Part shown: in pieces, positions 1-11,112 of the stretch | Layout of the letters: each line of letters starts with the position of its first letter | Numbering within the stretch: position 1 is the first letter of the stretch | Assembly (NCBI RefSeq): GCF_026914185.1 | Contig: NC_070562.1 | Location: 7,998,001 to 8,062,000, forward strand | Length of the DNA stretch: 64,000 bases | Reading direction: 5' to 3' | DNA from: Puccinia triticina | Taxonomy: Eukaryota; Basidiomycota; Pucciniomycetes; Pucciniales; Pucciniaceae | Position numbers and translations under genes: made by a program | Notes under the pieces: generated by a model | Databases searched by the model: none | Seen by the model: only the letters and a program-made list of their open reading frames with translations | Told to the model about the DNA's origin: nothing

Positions 1-1
1 T

Positions 2-205
2 GGAGGAGGACTTGGAGGAGGATTTGGAGGAGGACTTGGAGGAGGATTTGGAGGAGGACTTGGAGGAGGATTTGGAGGAGGACTTGGAGGAGGATTTGGA
101 GGAGGACTTGGAGGAGGATTTGGAGGAGGACTTGGAGGAGGATTTGGAGGAGGACTTGGAGGAGGATTGGGAGGAGGACTTGGAGGAGGATTTGGAGGTG
201 GACTT
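2..205. repeat. 24-bp minisatellite (GGA-rich)
   Basis: About eight and a half tandem copies of a 24-bp unit made of two 12-bp halves, GGAGGAGGACTT and GGAGGAGGATTT. One half near 166-177 reads ATTG and the last carries GGT, so the array degenerates at its 3' end. The unit is a multiple of three, so copy changes keep the glycine-rich reading frame open. Confidence 0.9.
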
Positions 206-295
206 GGGTACGGCAGTGTGAGTAGACCTTTCCCACAAACTATTACGTGAAAAACGTACTGACAATTCCCTTTATCTGTTTTGTAGTACTACTAG
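2..295 (+). CDS. Glycine-rich protein, C-terminal part (5' end outside window)
   Basis: Read in the frame starting at base 2, the stretch encodes GGGL/GGGF repeats followed by GYGS. An intron with GTGAGT donor at 218, a CTGAC branch-like motif near 259 and a TAG acceptor ending at 286 (69 bp) would join GGC-AGT to TAC-TAC-TAG, so the protein would end in Gly-Ser-Tyr-Tyr with a stop at 293-295. Without splicing the frame still stops soon, at about 248. Glycine-rich repeats of this kind occur in fungal cell-wall, secreted and RNA-binding proteins; nothing here tells which. The acidic EEDLEEDL reading of the same DNA is only another frame of the repeat. The gene start and any signal peptide lie upstream of the window. 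Confidence 0.55.
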
Positions 296-1009
296 CCTGA
301 TCAAGCAGGCCGCCAAAATCCTGGGATTCTCTATATCATTACCAGCTCCACTTAACACTTAACTTCATCGGACCCTCTTCACAGCTCACATTTTCGCCAC
401 CATCCATAACTGCGGCTCTCGGATTTGCAGGTCCACATGTTAACTTTGCTTTCGTTTATTACTATCTTCTTTGGGTTACAGATTCACTTGTTTACATTAT
501 TTTATTAAATAATTATCTCCGTTGGGTTATCGGATTCACCTGTTGTATTTAAATTTGATGGAAATCACAAGGACATTATGTTCATAAATCCCAGCGCACA
601 TTTGTGCTGATGATCATGACCATGCCTCTCAGACACATTCTTGCCGTGTATTCTTGCCGTGTGAATAGTTCCGGCCCCGCCGGGTGGTGGTTGACCAGGT
701 TTTCAGAATCAGTTCGCTGTCGCTCGGATTGCATATCAAGGCCATCGGGAATACTGAAACTATAGTCGCACATCTGGGTGCCTTCTCCCACTTCCCCGTA
801 AAAGTGACCAGCTGGGACCGCTCCCCCTCAAGATATTTCCGAGAGAGTCGAGTGATCGGGGAAACTCCACTCCGCCCTGCGTCTCAGTAGTGAAGCGGGA
901 TAGGTAAAGCTACTCCGTAAAATAACGTATAGATAACCGCCAATAAATCCGACAGGAAAACCCGCCGTAAAAGTAAAAGCAGCAATGTAAAGCTTCGCCC
1001 TCCAACTCA
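296..1009. other. Intergenic, no feature recognised
   Basis: AT-rich sequence downstream of the glycine-rich gene. Short open frames on both strands overlap each other and show no domain, splice pattern or biased composition. Confidence 0.6.
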
Positions 1010-1226
1010 GGCCGTGTTTGGCAGCGTCATATTACACAGTGTAATGTGTAAAACACACTACCCTTATGTAAAACACTTTTTTTAGGATAATCTTTTGTAA
1101 TTAAGCAGTCATAAAGCTTGACAGTTTACTTCCAAATTATCAGGCCAAAAAATTGATGTCTTCCTTGATGTCAAGGGACATGCCGTGATTGTTTATTGCT
1201 TACTAATGATGCTGTCAAACACGGCC
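1010..1226. mobile_element. 217-bp MITE (GGCCGTGTTTGG ends)
   Basis: The left end GGCCGTGTTTGGCAGCGTC is matched in inverted orientation by GATGCTGTCAAACACGGCC at the right end. Both sides are flanked by TCA, a possible 3-bp target duplication (1007-1009 and 1227-1229). There is no coding capacity. Size, inverted repeats and 3-bp duplication fit a non-autonomous PIF/Harbinger-like or similar DNA transposon; the superfamily is an inference. Confidence 0.6.
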
Positions 1227-1692
1227 TCAATGAAGAATGGTAGTCTAAGAAGTAACAATCACCATAAAAGTAAATAATAATGTCCGTACAAGTCCTGGGG
1301 AAGACAAATAAACTCCCCCCCCCCTCTGTAGAAAAGGAATACAGCTGAGTCCCTATCAACCCATATACCTATTAACCCTTACTCCCTATTAGCCCATGAG
1401 AGAGATGTCAATCAAAATCACAAAATGGCTGGTAAACGTGACTTATTAACCCATAGTCCCTCTTAAACCATTCCACCAAGGGGTATGGGTTAATAAAGAC
1501 TCAACCATAAGACAAAGAAGCGGTCTTCCTCCGCCAGCAATCCGCCAAGCTGTGCTCTCACACCCACAAAGTTGTGTGTGCAACTCCACTCTCACACTTG
1601 TCTCCTACCAAATTTGTGGCTAGTCTTCAACCACTGTTGGACTCCTCTTTCCCTAATTTCAAGGCCCCTGACTCAGCCTTTAAATTAATTAT

Positions 1693-2115
1693 ACAATGGG
1701 AAGTTACATTATCCAGTTTGCCTAGATGTCATTCAGTTATCCGGTGCTATGTGGTGTGAAATCCAACATAAATTGAATCTGTGGGTGTCAAGAGAAAGGT
1801 TTAATGTTGGTAATTAACAATATTGACCCCAATTTATTCTAAGGAAATCCTCTTTTTGATGTTAAAATAATGCTTTTGTGACCAAACATCAGTTATCTGG
1901 TCTAAGTTACCCAGATAACTGATTTTTGGTCACAAAAGTGATATTTCAACATCAAAAATAGGAGTATCTTCAAAAAAAAGTGGGACTATACTGTTAATCA
2001 ACATTCAGCCTTTCTTTTGACACCCACAGAGTCAATTTATGTTGGATTTCACACCCCAGAGGACTGGATAACTAAATCACACCTAGGCAAACTGGATAAT
2101 GTAACTTCCCATTGT
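1693..2115. mobile_element. 423-bp fold-back MITE
   Basis: Nearly the whole element is one imperfect inverted repeat. ACAATGGGAAGTTACATTAT at 1693 returns inverted at 2096-2115, the segment around CCAACATAAATTGA (about 1762) returns near 2035, and the centre is a CAGTTATCTGG/CCAGATAACTG palindrome at about 1890-1925. No open frame fits a transposase. A clear target-site duplication was not found, so the exact ends and superfamily remain open. Confidence 0.75.
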
Positions 2116-2240
2116 GACCAGTGTCTGCCTAGCCTACAATGTTGGGATGAGGATCCCACTCACCACCTCCAACCTAGCTACACCCGCTGATGTAGCCTGC
2201 TCTGGCTGCCACAGCTTCCCCCAATGACCGCAGCTACTAG

Positions 2241-5200
2241 CAACGGTGTAAAAAGTCCGATACACGTATTTGTATTGACCCTGTATTGCTGCAGAATTTA
2301 TAGGCAATACATTGTATTTGTATTGCATCGCAAGTCCGATGCAATACATGTTGTACTCAGTTGGAGCTGCTGCAGATGCAATACAATACACCTTGGTGTA
2401 TTGCATCCACGGATGCAATTACATGTATTTTAGATATACAGACCTCCAGACCAAAATCTGTATTGCTGGAACCGCGGCATCAAGTGTCACATCCCATGTT
2501 CATCAACTTTCATTTAATATGTGACGTCAACGGTCAACCGAGATTGCTGGCGGCTCAAGCTCCAAGTCCAAATCTAAGTCCGTCACCTCCGATTCCCCCT
2601 TCCTGATTCCTTTCCAAATCCCCCGACTCCGAGGTAAGTTCTTTTTTATCTCTTTCCTCCCATCACCTCAATATTCCGTAATTGATGTACTAATATCCAG
2701 CCTTTTTTCCCACAGAACTTCATTAAATTTACTGGCAACTGCTCCGGTGCGATTGCGCAATCGCTTCAATGGTTCGATCTTCCTCTCGCCGCCTCTCTGG
2801 TCAATCTACCCAAGCTTCCACTCCAGTCAATGCACGCCGATCTGTCCAACAAGAGGAACAGAGAAACAGCAAGTCCATCCCTTCGTGCCAGCCCACCGCT
2901 AGTCAGAAATTTCGGCCCCGCAAGCAAGTCTCTAGCACCTTGTCTATTGCTTGCAAGCAAGGATCCACATCAGCTTTGATACCGCAGAAATCACGAAGGA
3001 AGTCAAAAAAATCAGCAATTGACGACTCCAAACCCAATGAGACCTTACCTCTACTGGACCTTGCTTGAGACTCGGACAAAGACAATTCTAAGGTTATTAA
3101 ACGCACAAAAAAAACCCAAGCAGCTAATTTGACTGAGTTTGACGACATCAATATCTATTTTGAACTTCCAACATATGGGCAGGGTGAAGTAAGTCTTCTC
3201 TGAACACCTTACAATATGTCATTTTGCTTTACTGACTGATGTACAACTTTTAGACTAGTGGGGAAAAGCTTTACTACAGGTGCAAATGGTGTGATCGTAT
3301 CTACAAGAAGGGAGGGCGAACAAGGTCTAATCTTTACAAGCATCGTGATGGGGACTCTGGACAAAACCCTTGCCCTTCAAGAAACAAAGCAATCAAGAAT
3401 GGGGCAAACCTACCAATTACCATCAAGGAAAAAATAGCTAAAAAAAATAATGCAGATACCTTGAACAGGTTTGTGCATGGTGGGACCTTTTACAATTGGA
3501 TATAGAACCAAACACTCGTCATGTGGCTCATGAAATTGGTGCTTCCTTGGATTTGACTCCAAGATACTTTACTCTCAATTTCGTTCAACTACGCTTGGGC
3601 GGGTGTCAAGCTCAATTCACGAACGTGGGCTGCAACTGAAGCCCACCAATTATATGTCAACTTACAAGCAAAGGTTATTTCAAACCTCAAGGTGAGAAAT
3701 CAGATTCATTATTTTTCCAACAAATAATTGGATTGTTAGCTTGTTTGATTCCCCTTTTTCTTACCCAGTCAATTTCCTCCAAGATTACATTAATCCACAC
3801 CGTATGGACTACAAAAGGCAATCACCATGCCTTCCTTGGTATTGCGGCAGCTTACATCACGGACAATTGGATGTTTAAAATATACCATCTTGGCATGAAG
3901 TATATTGCCTGGACTCACAAAGGGAAGTACCTTGCTGTTCCCTTTGCAAATATTATCACAAAGTCATCCCTTCATGAAAAGATGAGTTTTTTGATTTTAT
4001 TTTTGTTTCCTCGCTTTTCATTTGAAATACTTATCAATCTATGAATTACTTTTAATTCATATACATCTTAGCTCAGACAACGGACTCAGGCTCAAACAAT
4101 TGAACAATGAACGCCAAGGCCGACCGCTTAATCACCAAGAAAACCGGCACCAACCTAGGTCTTAGCAACAATCACATCCACTGTGTTTGTCATAAGATTG
4201 CGTTGATAATAATGGCCGGGCTGAAGGCCATACGTACCGAGACAGAGGGCTTGACTAAGACCAAGAAGAAGAGACTTGGATTTGTTCCTCAGCTCAATGC
4301 AATTACAGAAAGCAACAATGAACTCGGCGGCTTTGTTTCTGGCGATGAGGAACTTGGAGATCCACTTGAGGCAGATTCAGACAACAACAACAGCAATATT
4401 TTTCTATTGGCAGTTCCACCCACCCAGTCCGCCAAAATGCCGCAGACCATCGCTGAAATACTTGCTAAGGTGGATTTTGTTATTCAGAGGATAACCTCCT
4501 CGTCTTCCAAACGTTCAGAATTTGAGGTATGGCACTCCAAGTTGGACGACCCCGGGCCAACCCTCATTGCAGGGTATGGCATTCAATGGAATATTAAGTG
4601 GCAAAGTAGAGATCAAGTGTACCGCAGCCGCAATGTTATTGATAACTGATTGAAAATGAGAAGGATTGGCAAGAACAAAACAGTGGGAAAAGCTTCTTTG
4701 ACGATCATGAGATCATCCAAGGCAACTGGAAAGTTGTCAAGCGATTGAATGATGTCCTCAGCATAAGCAATCCTCTTGATTTTCCTGTTTTACCATCATA
4801 ATTGCTTCCTTCACTGATTTTCTAATAAATTTCTTACACACAGGAGTTCTATTTCATAACAAAAAAAATGGAGGGCGACCACTCCTCAGCAGGCATGCTC
4901 CTAGTCGAATACAGGTCAATTATTGATTTTCTCAAGGGACACCTCTTGTCAACAACCAACTTTGAGCTCAAACCGATGTTCAGAGCAATAATCAAGAAGA
5001 GCAAAACTTACCTCTCTGAGGCATTGCAGTGCAACGCAATACTCCTAGCAACAACTTTCAATCCTTCTTACTGGCTTTCAATTTTCCAGATATATTTTCC
5101 CTCTCACCGCGGATATGCAAAGACATTACTACAACAGAAATTCAATTACCAAAAATTGGAACTCACTGCCGATTTGGAATCAACACAACCTTCTCCCCCA

Positions 5201-6068
5201 GCTACATCGCAACAAGAAACAAACCATCATTGGTGTCCAATCAATGAAATCAACCTGTTCCCTGCTGTAATGTATTCTGTGGTTACTGACGGGTTGGCCA
5301 ACTATCTTGGTGGTAAATATAAATATCTTCCCTCTCAGGCAGACCAGTGCCTTGTATGGTGGAAAGTAAGTAGTTCCCAATGTTTTAAACAAGTTGATTC
5401 AGATTTATAGCTTTTTTAACTAATCTTGTGATTCCTGTCTCTATCTCATTATCCCAGGAACACCACGACGAGTTTCCCATACTGGCCTCCTTGGCCAAGG
5501 ATTACCTAGCTTGCTCGGCAACGTCAGCAAGCGTGGAACGGTGCTTCTCCCCGGCGGCAGATGTTTGTGGACGAGATTGAGGGAGTTTATCTCCCAGAAC
5601 GATCAAGAGATCAGTGAGTGTTCATCAATGGTTGCGGCAGGGATTTGAGGCGGATGGCGACTTTGAAACAGCTCAAGGGATTGTGTCTCAAGAATTGGCC
5701 AGCTTAGAAGAGGATAAAACCAAGACAGCTACTGCCAAAGGTTGATTTTCTTTGTTTTAATTTATCTTTCTTTATTTTTCTAGTCATCATGTCTTTTTCT
5801 CCTGGCTTTCCTTCCCCTTCCCCTTGCCTAGAAATGCAAAAAAACAAATGTAGAGAGAATACAAGGAATACTGTATCTGACTTGTATTGCATTTAGAATG
5901 CAATACAAATGTATTCTAATCTCTGTATCTGCAAAAATAAATACAATGTATTTATGGTGTATTGCAAATTTGATGCTATACAAAGTATTCATGGACTCAT
6001 GTATTCAAAAAAGTGCTATACACTGTATATGCCAATACAAATACATGTATAGCACTTTTTACACTGTT
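2241..6068 (+). mobile_element. hAT transposon, copy 1 (3.8 kb, decayed)
   Basis: The element starts CAACGGTGTAAAAAG and ends CTTTTTACACTGTT. The inverted ends also share the run CACGTATTTGTATTG / CAATACAAATACATG. It is flanked by a perfect 8-bp duplication GCTACTAG (2233-2240 and 6069-6076), the hallmark of the hAT superfamily. Just inside each end are arrays of TGCAATACA-type subterminal repeats (2300-2420 and 5880-6050), the usual place of transposase binding sites. It carries a broken transposase gene on the + strand. Its ends match those of the 46.7-50.4 kb element and two MITEs here. Confidence 0.9.
2769..5745 (+). pseudogene. BED-finger hAT transposase, decayed
   Basis: Pieces in order: a Ser/Lys-rich N-terminus from ATG 2769; a BED-type zinc finger (YYRCKWCDRIY...NLYKHRDG, about 3265-3370) after an intron starting GTAAGT at 3189; the hAT core (ITLIHTVWTTKGNHHAFLG, about 3784-3840); a CHKIAL segment near 4190; an acidic linker; and the C-terminal dimerisation region (LASLAKDYLACSATSASVER, about 5487-5546). 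In-frame stops interrupt it at 3066-3068, about 3504, about 3544, about 4104, 4647 and about 5578, so no full protein can be made. The order matches the better-preserved copy at 49.9-46.9 kb. Several stops sit where a CGA arginine codon would be expected. Confidence 0.85.
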
Positions 6069-6076
6069 GCTACTAG

Positions 6077-6849
6077 CCAGTCTGTGCTGCCCTGCTCCGT
6101 TGCAGGATTGTGTACAGTCACCCTGCGCTCTGTGTTGATGAACCTCCTCTGTCCTGTGCTTCTCCCCGCCCGCTTTGCATACCCAAGTCCCCCGTGACTC
6201 CCGTCTACGCAAGCACCCATAGTCCGCACCCACACAACCCTGTTCGGACATAAAGTCCCCAACCCAACTACATCACTACACCGCTCCATTTGGGAGCCGG
6301 AAAATATTTTTTACATGACATTACATGAGGTGTGGGAAAAAAACTGGTCATTATGTGATAATGTAGCTGGTTAAAAACTGGCATGGTTAGTTTACTGAGA
6401 CAGGCTGGACAATTGAGTCCTGTGTGTAACCCACTCAATGACTGGTATGTACTACAGACAAAAAATTTCTGCCTAAGATTCTCCAGGTTGGAATTTCCTG
6501 ATGCAACATCAGGGGTTTTTTGCACTTTGGGGGCGTTCAAACTAGAGCCCCCAGGTTGCTGTTTTTGGCGGTGATTTTTTTCCCTGGAAATTGGACCTGC
6601 GCAACCTGATTTCAACTTTGAAACCCCCTAATATAAAGTAATGTAATTACCCAGTATTGCCCAATGTTCTCATACAACCACTTCAAAATGTTTGGTTGCA
6701 GCTGTGGTGTGATGAATAGAGATTGATTAAGGTCTTGTATTTCAATCTTTTGCCTGGTTCACATTTTCCAGCCGTCTGTCATCAACTTGGATGAATTTCA
6801 GCTGATGTACTGGAAATCTGAAATCAGCTGATTGCACCACTTTTAACTA
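6077..6849. other. Spacer between two hAT elements, nothing recognised
   Basis: About 770 bp of AT-moderate DNA separating the target duplications of the two hAT copies. Open frames on both strands lack domains or splice structure. No repeats beyond short homopurine runs were noticed. Confidence 0.6.
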
Positions 6850-7099
6850 TGAGGTGTTAGCGCTGGAACCCGCGGGGTACCCGCCAAATTTATTCCCGCC
6901 CGTCAAAATCCCGGCGACATACCCGCCCGGCGGGTACCATCCCGCGGGAATCGGGTAGGCTCCGCGGGATCATCCGGGACAACGGGAATACCCTGCTGAC
7001 CCGCGGGACCGGGAATACCCTGTTCGCGGGACACGGGAATACCCTGCTGACCTGCGCGACGCAAGCATACCCTGCCTGTGCTAGAAGAACATAGAAGAC

Positions 7100-9837
7100 A
7101 TGGATGTTCAAGTCAAACCGGTTGATCAGCAAGGCTCAACTCAGTCTCATCCCCCTGATTCAAGTGCAGCCACATCCACAAGTCCGACAAAGAAGAGCTG
7201 GGTCTGGATGCACTTCAAAAGTTTGGAACAACACCGAGTCCAGTGTCAAGTTGCAAGCAAGAAGAAGGCCGGATCTACTTGTGATACGATACTCCGACGA
7301 GACCCCACTGGTAGCACAAAATCAATGACTGAACACCTGAGGAGGATCCACGATGTTCTGCCACCAAATCAGGCCAGTTTTCCCAATTTATTGAAACGCC
7401 AGCGTGTTGAGCAGCGGGTACGTTCTTTGACTTTCTAAACCATAAGTGCCTTTTTGCTTACAATACATCCTTCAGCCCGTTCTTACTGCAGACCTGCTCA
7501 AACAGGCCATCACATATTTAGTCGCTGAGGGGGACCTACCCTACTCAATAGTCGAGCAAAAATCATTCAGATATCTACTTGAGCTTCTCAATCCGGCAAC
7601 CCTGAACATGGAGCTTGGCCGGAAAACAATTGCAAAAGAGGTCGACATGCTATTTTTGGCTCATAGGAACCATCTCCAGAAGATGCTCAGTGGCATGAAG
7701 TACCTTTCTTACACTGTCGACGCTTGGACCTCCCCCAATTCAAAGGCTTTCATGGCCATCACCGTTCATGGAATCACCTCCGATTGGAAGGTTTTGGATG
7801 TACTTGTTGGGATGCCTACAGTCAACGGTGGGTCGCTACTCTACGGTTATCGATATCGTAACGTTATCGTAGCGAATTTTGGTCCCTTTACGCTAACCGG
7901 ACCAGTAGCAATGGGGAAATGTGGTGCGATATTGATATCACACCGGGCGGGTGTTTTTTTTTCAAGGCCGCTATGATATCTATGGGCAGAGCAGCAGGTA
8001 TTGAGCAAGAAAAGGCCATTTCAGGGCTGATTTGGCCTTTCACTGCTCAATAAAATGTTGCTCTGCTTGATAAGGGCCAATTTGACCCTTAATTGCTTAA
8101 TAAAATGTTAATTTTCTTGATAACACGTTACTTTACTAGTAACGGCTGTACAAAAAAAGGCCAGTTACGATAACCGTGACCCGGCGATCCGCGCGCTAGC
8201 GTTAACAATAACTGTAAAAATGTTAGGTGCAGCTCGCTACTTTACTCTACAGCCCCGGTTATCGTAGAGTAAAGTAGCGACCCACCGTTGCTACAGTACA
8301 TGGCAAGTACTCAACAAAATCTGTAGATTTGTGATGTGATGTTCTAAAATTATCTCCTCTCTTAGGACGCCACACCGGTGCCAATTTTGGTGAAATCTTC
8401 GTGGATCGTTTGGACGATATGAAGATTACCGATGCTCTTTGCTGTATTACGGCTGACAATGCGTCTAACAACTCAACCCTTGCGACGCGAGTTGAACAGA
8501 AGCTGGTCGGAATTTTCAATGCAGACACTCAACTCTTGGGCTGCATGGCCCATGTCATCAACCTAGCCACGCAAGATGGCCTTAAGGTCTTTGGCGACTG
8601 CAGATATGACGATACAGAGAAGGAAATTACCATTGACCAGATGGATATCAACAGTCTTGTTGATCAACCGGATGGAGCCGACGTCAATCTTCAAACTGTC
8701 ATTTCTCGTATTCACGGACTCGCCACTTATGCTCAATATTCGCCTCAGCGCCACAAGGCTTTTCAAGTTGCAATCAACTTTGTAAACAGTCAATCTTCAA
8801 CCCGTCATCCCGTTAATGATATAACTCTCATAAGGGATGTTCGCACCCGTTGGAACTCCACATTTCTAATGCTGAAGCGAGCTCTTAAGCTGAAGCAAGT
8901 CTGCCAGACATACTGCAGCACCAACTCCGAGGTCTCCAAGTATTCACTCAGCAAGGTTGAGTGGCAAAAAGTCAAACAGATGGCCAAATTCTTGGAGCCA
9001 CTCAACGATGTGACAAAAATTCTATGTTGCTCAAAATATCCAACATTAACGGTTGCACTACCCATATACATATCACTTATCAAAAGTATACTTGGTGTCC
9101 GACAAATGTACGACTCTTCTCAGCTCATTCCAGCTGCCGACGAGATGATCAAAAAATTATCAAAATATCTGACCCTCGCCTTGAACAAGCCTGCTGCAAT
9201 TTGTGCGATGATACTCGATCCTTGCGTCAAGCTGAGCTACTTTGACAGAAATCGTGCATTCTTTGACGTACACACCATCTCTACAATTACACCCGAGTCC
9301 GCATTGAAAATCTTCAAGACCGAGGCAAAGAACTTTGATCAAAGTCCGTCTAGAATGGATTCATCTATTTCAACTCCTGCCCAAACCCAATCAACACCTT
9401 CCCAAGACAAGGCCAAGACCACAAAAAAAAGATTGACGGCAATCGAGGCCACAGTTGCCAACGACTTGGAGGCAGAGATTAACCAGTACATAGCCAAAGT
9501 CAATGAATACCACACCTGTGATATCCTTTATTACTGGTCCCAACACCAGAAGTTATATCCATCCCTGGCCTTGATGGCCAGATGCTTCCTCGGAATCCCG
9601 GCAACCAGCGCTCCTTCCGAGCGTGTTTTCTTTTGATCAAAAACAATTGTCGGATTGCAAAGACACAGTCTCAGCGGTGGTGCGATTGAGCACCTCCTTT
9701 GTGTGAAGGAATGGTACCAAAAATTTGACGAAATGCTTGAATCGTCCGGTGTTCACAACTCACATCCTCAAGTCGACGATAACGACAAAATCAGTGAAGA
9801 GGATGTTGAAGATGACAGTGATATTGATTCCGACTGA
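7100..9837 (+). pseudogene. Ac/hAT transposase, interrupted by MITE and one stop
   Basis: Exon 1 (7100-7417) holds a BED-type finger: conserved W (SWVWMHF), C-X14-C, then H-X4-H in MTEHLRRIHD. After a 58-bp GT-AG intron, exon 2 (7476 on) reads the hAT N-terminal core with YTVDAWTSPNSKAFMAITVHG. A 467-bp MITE sits at 7823-8289. Beyond it, exon 2 continues for a few bases into a GC-AG intron (8303-8365, donor GCAAGT); splicing it gives VHG-RHTGANFGEIF in frame. Exon 3 has the TADNASNN catalytic-region motif and CMAHVINLA. It ends in the dimerisation domain (PATSAPSERVF), interrupted by TGA at 9634-9636 and followed by SKTIV and a normal-looking tail ending at 9837. Apart from the insertion and that stop the frame is open, so the copy seems recently active. 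Confidence 0.88.
7823..8289. mobile_element. 467-bp hAT MITE nested in the transposase gene
   Basis: It starts CAACGGTGGGTCGCTAC and ends GTAGCGACCCACCGTT, a perfect inverted terminal match, with further TTATCG / CGTAGAGTAAAGTAGCG pairing inside. Flanks are (C)CTACAGT at 7815-7822 and (G)CTACAGT at 8290-8297, so 7 of 8 bases are duplicated. The CAAC...GTT ends match the hAT elements at 2241-6068 and 46652-50368 and the MITE at 39014-39482. Taking out the MITE plus one copy of the flank joins the transposase codons without a frame change. It has no coding capacity. Confidence 0.85.
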
Positions 9838-10251
9838 CTCTCCTGCCATTCTCTTGTTTTTTCTCCATTGCATACACGTAAAGAAAAATGTATTCCCCAT
9901 TCACAATCCTTGGGGGTGCCTCTTCCCCATTCACAATCCCTGCTGTACCGTCACAATCCCTGCTGTACCGCGGGGTACGTTTCACCTCCCCGCGGGGTAT
10001 GTTTCACCTCCCCGCGGGGTATGTTTCACCTTCCTGCGGGGTAGGCTTGGCATTCCCGCGGGGCATACCCCGCGGGTATGCCCTGGCGGTCCAAGTACGG
10101 GTCCTAGACTGTACCCGGACCGCAGGCCGGGAACGGTCCACCTTAGGAGGTGTCCCAAAGCAAGTCCCGCGGGGTATGCTGCCCGGGTATGCCCCGGCTG
10201 CCCGGGTACGGGTTCCAGCGCTATGAGGTGTCCTTGTGTTCTGTGGGGTAC

Positions 10252-10570
10252 TGGAGGACTTCCCACCAATCTGGAAACCCAGATTTTTCCAGATTTCAAA
10301 GGGAAATCTAGGCAGATCTAGGATTTGGGAAGGTCGAGCCCAGATTTCCCCGCAAAATCTGGAAAAATCTGGGTTCCCAGGTTGACAGGAAGTCCTCCAG
10401 TGGAGGACTTCCTGTTGATCTGGAAAGTCAGATCTGAGCCACCAGATATCAAATTTCGCAGGGAAATCTGGGTCCCAAAGATCCCTGAAGTGATCCAAAG
10501 TTCCAGATTCCAGATTTCCCTGCGAAATCTGAAATTCCAGATCTGTTCAAAAGTGACGGGAAGTCCTCCA
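10252..10570. repeat. Two back-to-back hairpin repeats (TGGAGGACTT...AAGTCCTCCA)
   Basis: Two adjacent inverted repeats, 10252-10399 and 10401-10570, each begin TGGAGGACTTCC and end GGAAGTCCTCCA. Interiors are rich in AATCTGG / CCAGATT palindromes. A third, partial unit follows at about 10571-10620. There is no target duplication beyond the shared terminal motif. The block lies about 540 bp upstream of the USP gene start. Confidence 0.75.
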
Positions 10571-10633
10571 CTGGATGACTTCCCAAGATCTGCAGGCCTC
10601 CCAGAAGTGATCCAGAGACCAAAAAGTTGGATT

Positions 10634-10702
10634 TCCCCTAACTTAACACAAGTCCCCCTGGTGGGAGGCTCGCTGTGGCTGGCCGCGAAGCGGCCCCTCC
10701 CG
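10634..10702 (+). repeat. AAGTCCCTCC-type dispersed repeat, copy A
   Basis: CTAACTTAACACAAGTCC is followed by a GGTGGGAGGCTCGC hairpin-like GC-rich segment. The same modules occur near 32961-33014, 36411-36442, 52837-52958, 60204-60310 and 60852-60888, in both orientations. Two of those copies have a tRNA-like segment on one side, suggesting SINE remains; this copy shows only the body. Confidence 0.5.
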
Positions 10703-11112
10703 CAACTCCGCGCGGGTCCCCCGGACCTCCGTTCAAGTGGCTTTGTTAAGCTAGGGATTTCCCTGCAAAAATCTAGATTTTTTGGGTCTAAACCAACATC
10801 TGTGGGGACTTCTGCCACATCTGGGAACCTTGGGGTTGCGGATATCAAAAAAATGTAAACAGATTTTCACAGGCAAATTTAGCTTTTGGGGCTCCAGATC
10901 AATTCTGGGAGGCCCTCAGATCTTGTTGGGCAGTCACCACTTGGCACTTGTCTAAAGAAGTGGAGACACCTCCCAGAATTGCTGGATGTTCCCACAGCTG
11001 CCAAGTGCGCTCGGCTTAACCCTAACCCACAAGTTGGAGTTGCCATCGCGCCTGGCCCGCTTAAAACCATTTGCCTTTCAATCCCGCGGGTGTCTGCCCA
11101 GCTGACCGACCG
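10703..11112. other. Upstream region of the USP gene
   Basis: Contains ATCTAGATTT and further TCTGG/CCAGA-rich tracts continuing the repeat style of 10.25-10.6 kb until about 10980, then a unique-looking stretch rich in C and A up to the start codon. No TATA box was convincingly seen. Confidence 0.4.

Larger units (their letters stand above)
6858..10223 (+). mobile_element. hAT transposon, copy 2 (Ac-like, 3.4 kb)
   Basis: Inverted ends TAGCGCTGGAACCCGCGGGG and CCCGGGTACGGGTTCCAGCGCTA are flanked by a perfect 8-bp duplication TGAGGTGT (6850-6857 and 10224-10231). Both ends carry GC-rich subterminal repeats: CGGGAATACCCTG three times at about 6980-7050, and CCCCGCGGGGTATGTTTCAC-type units at about 9970-10060. 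It encodes a single BED-finger hAT transposase interrupted by a nested MITE. A 779-bp relative with TAGGGCTGGA ends lies at 61.7-62.5 kb. The ends and transposase differ from those of the CAAC-ended hAT group in this window. Confidence 0.92.

Noticed and set aside
12..221. Acidic EEDLEEDL open frame
   Set aside because: It is another frame of the GGA minisatellite; the glycine-rich frame has a sensible intron and end.
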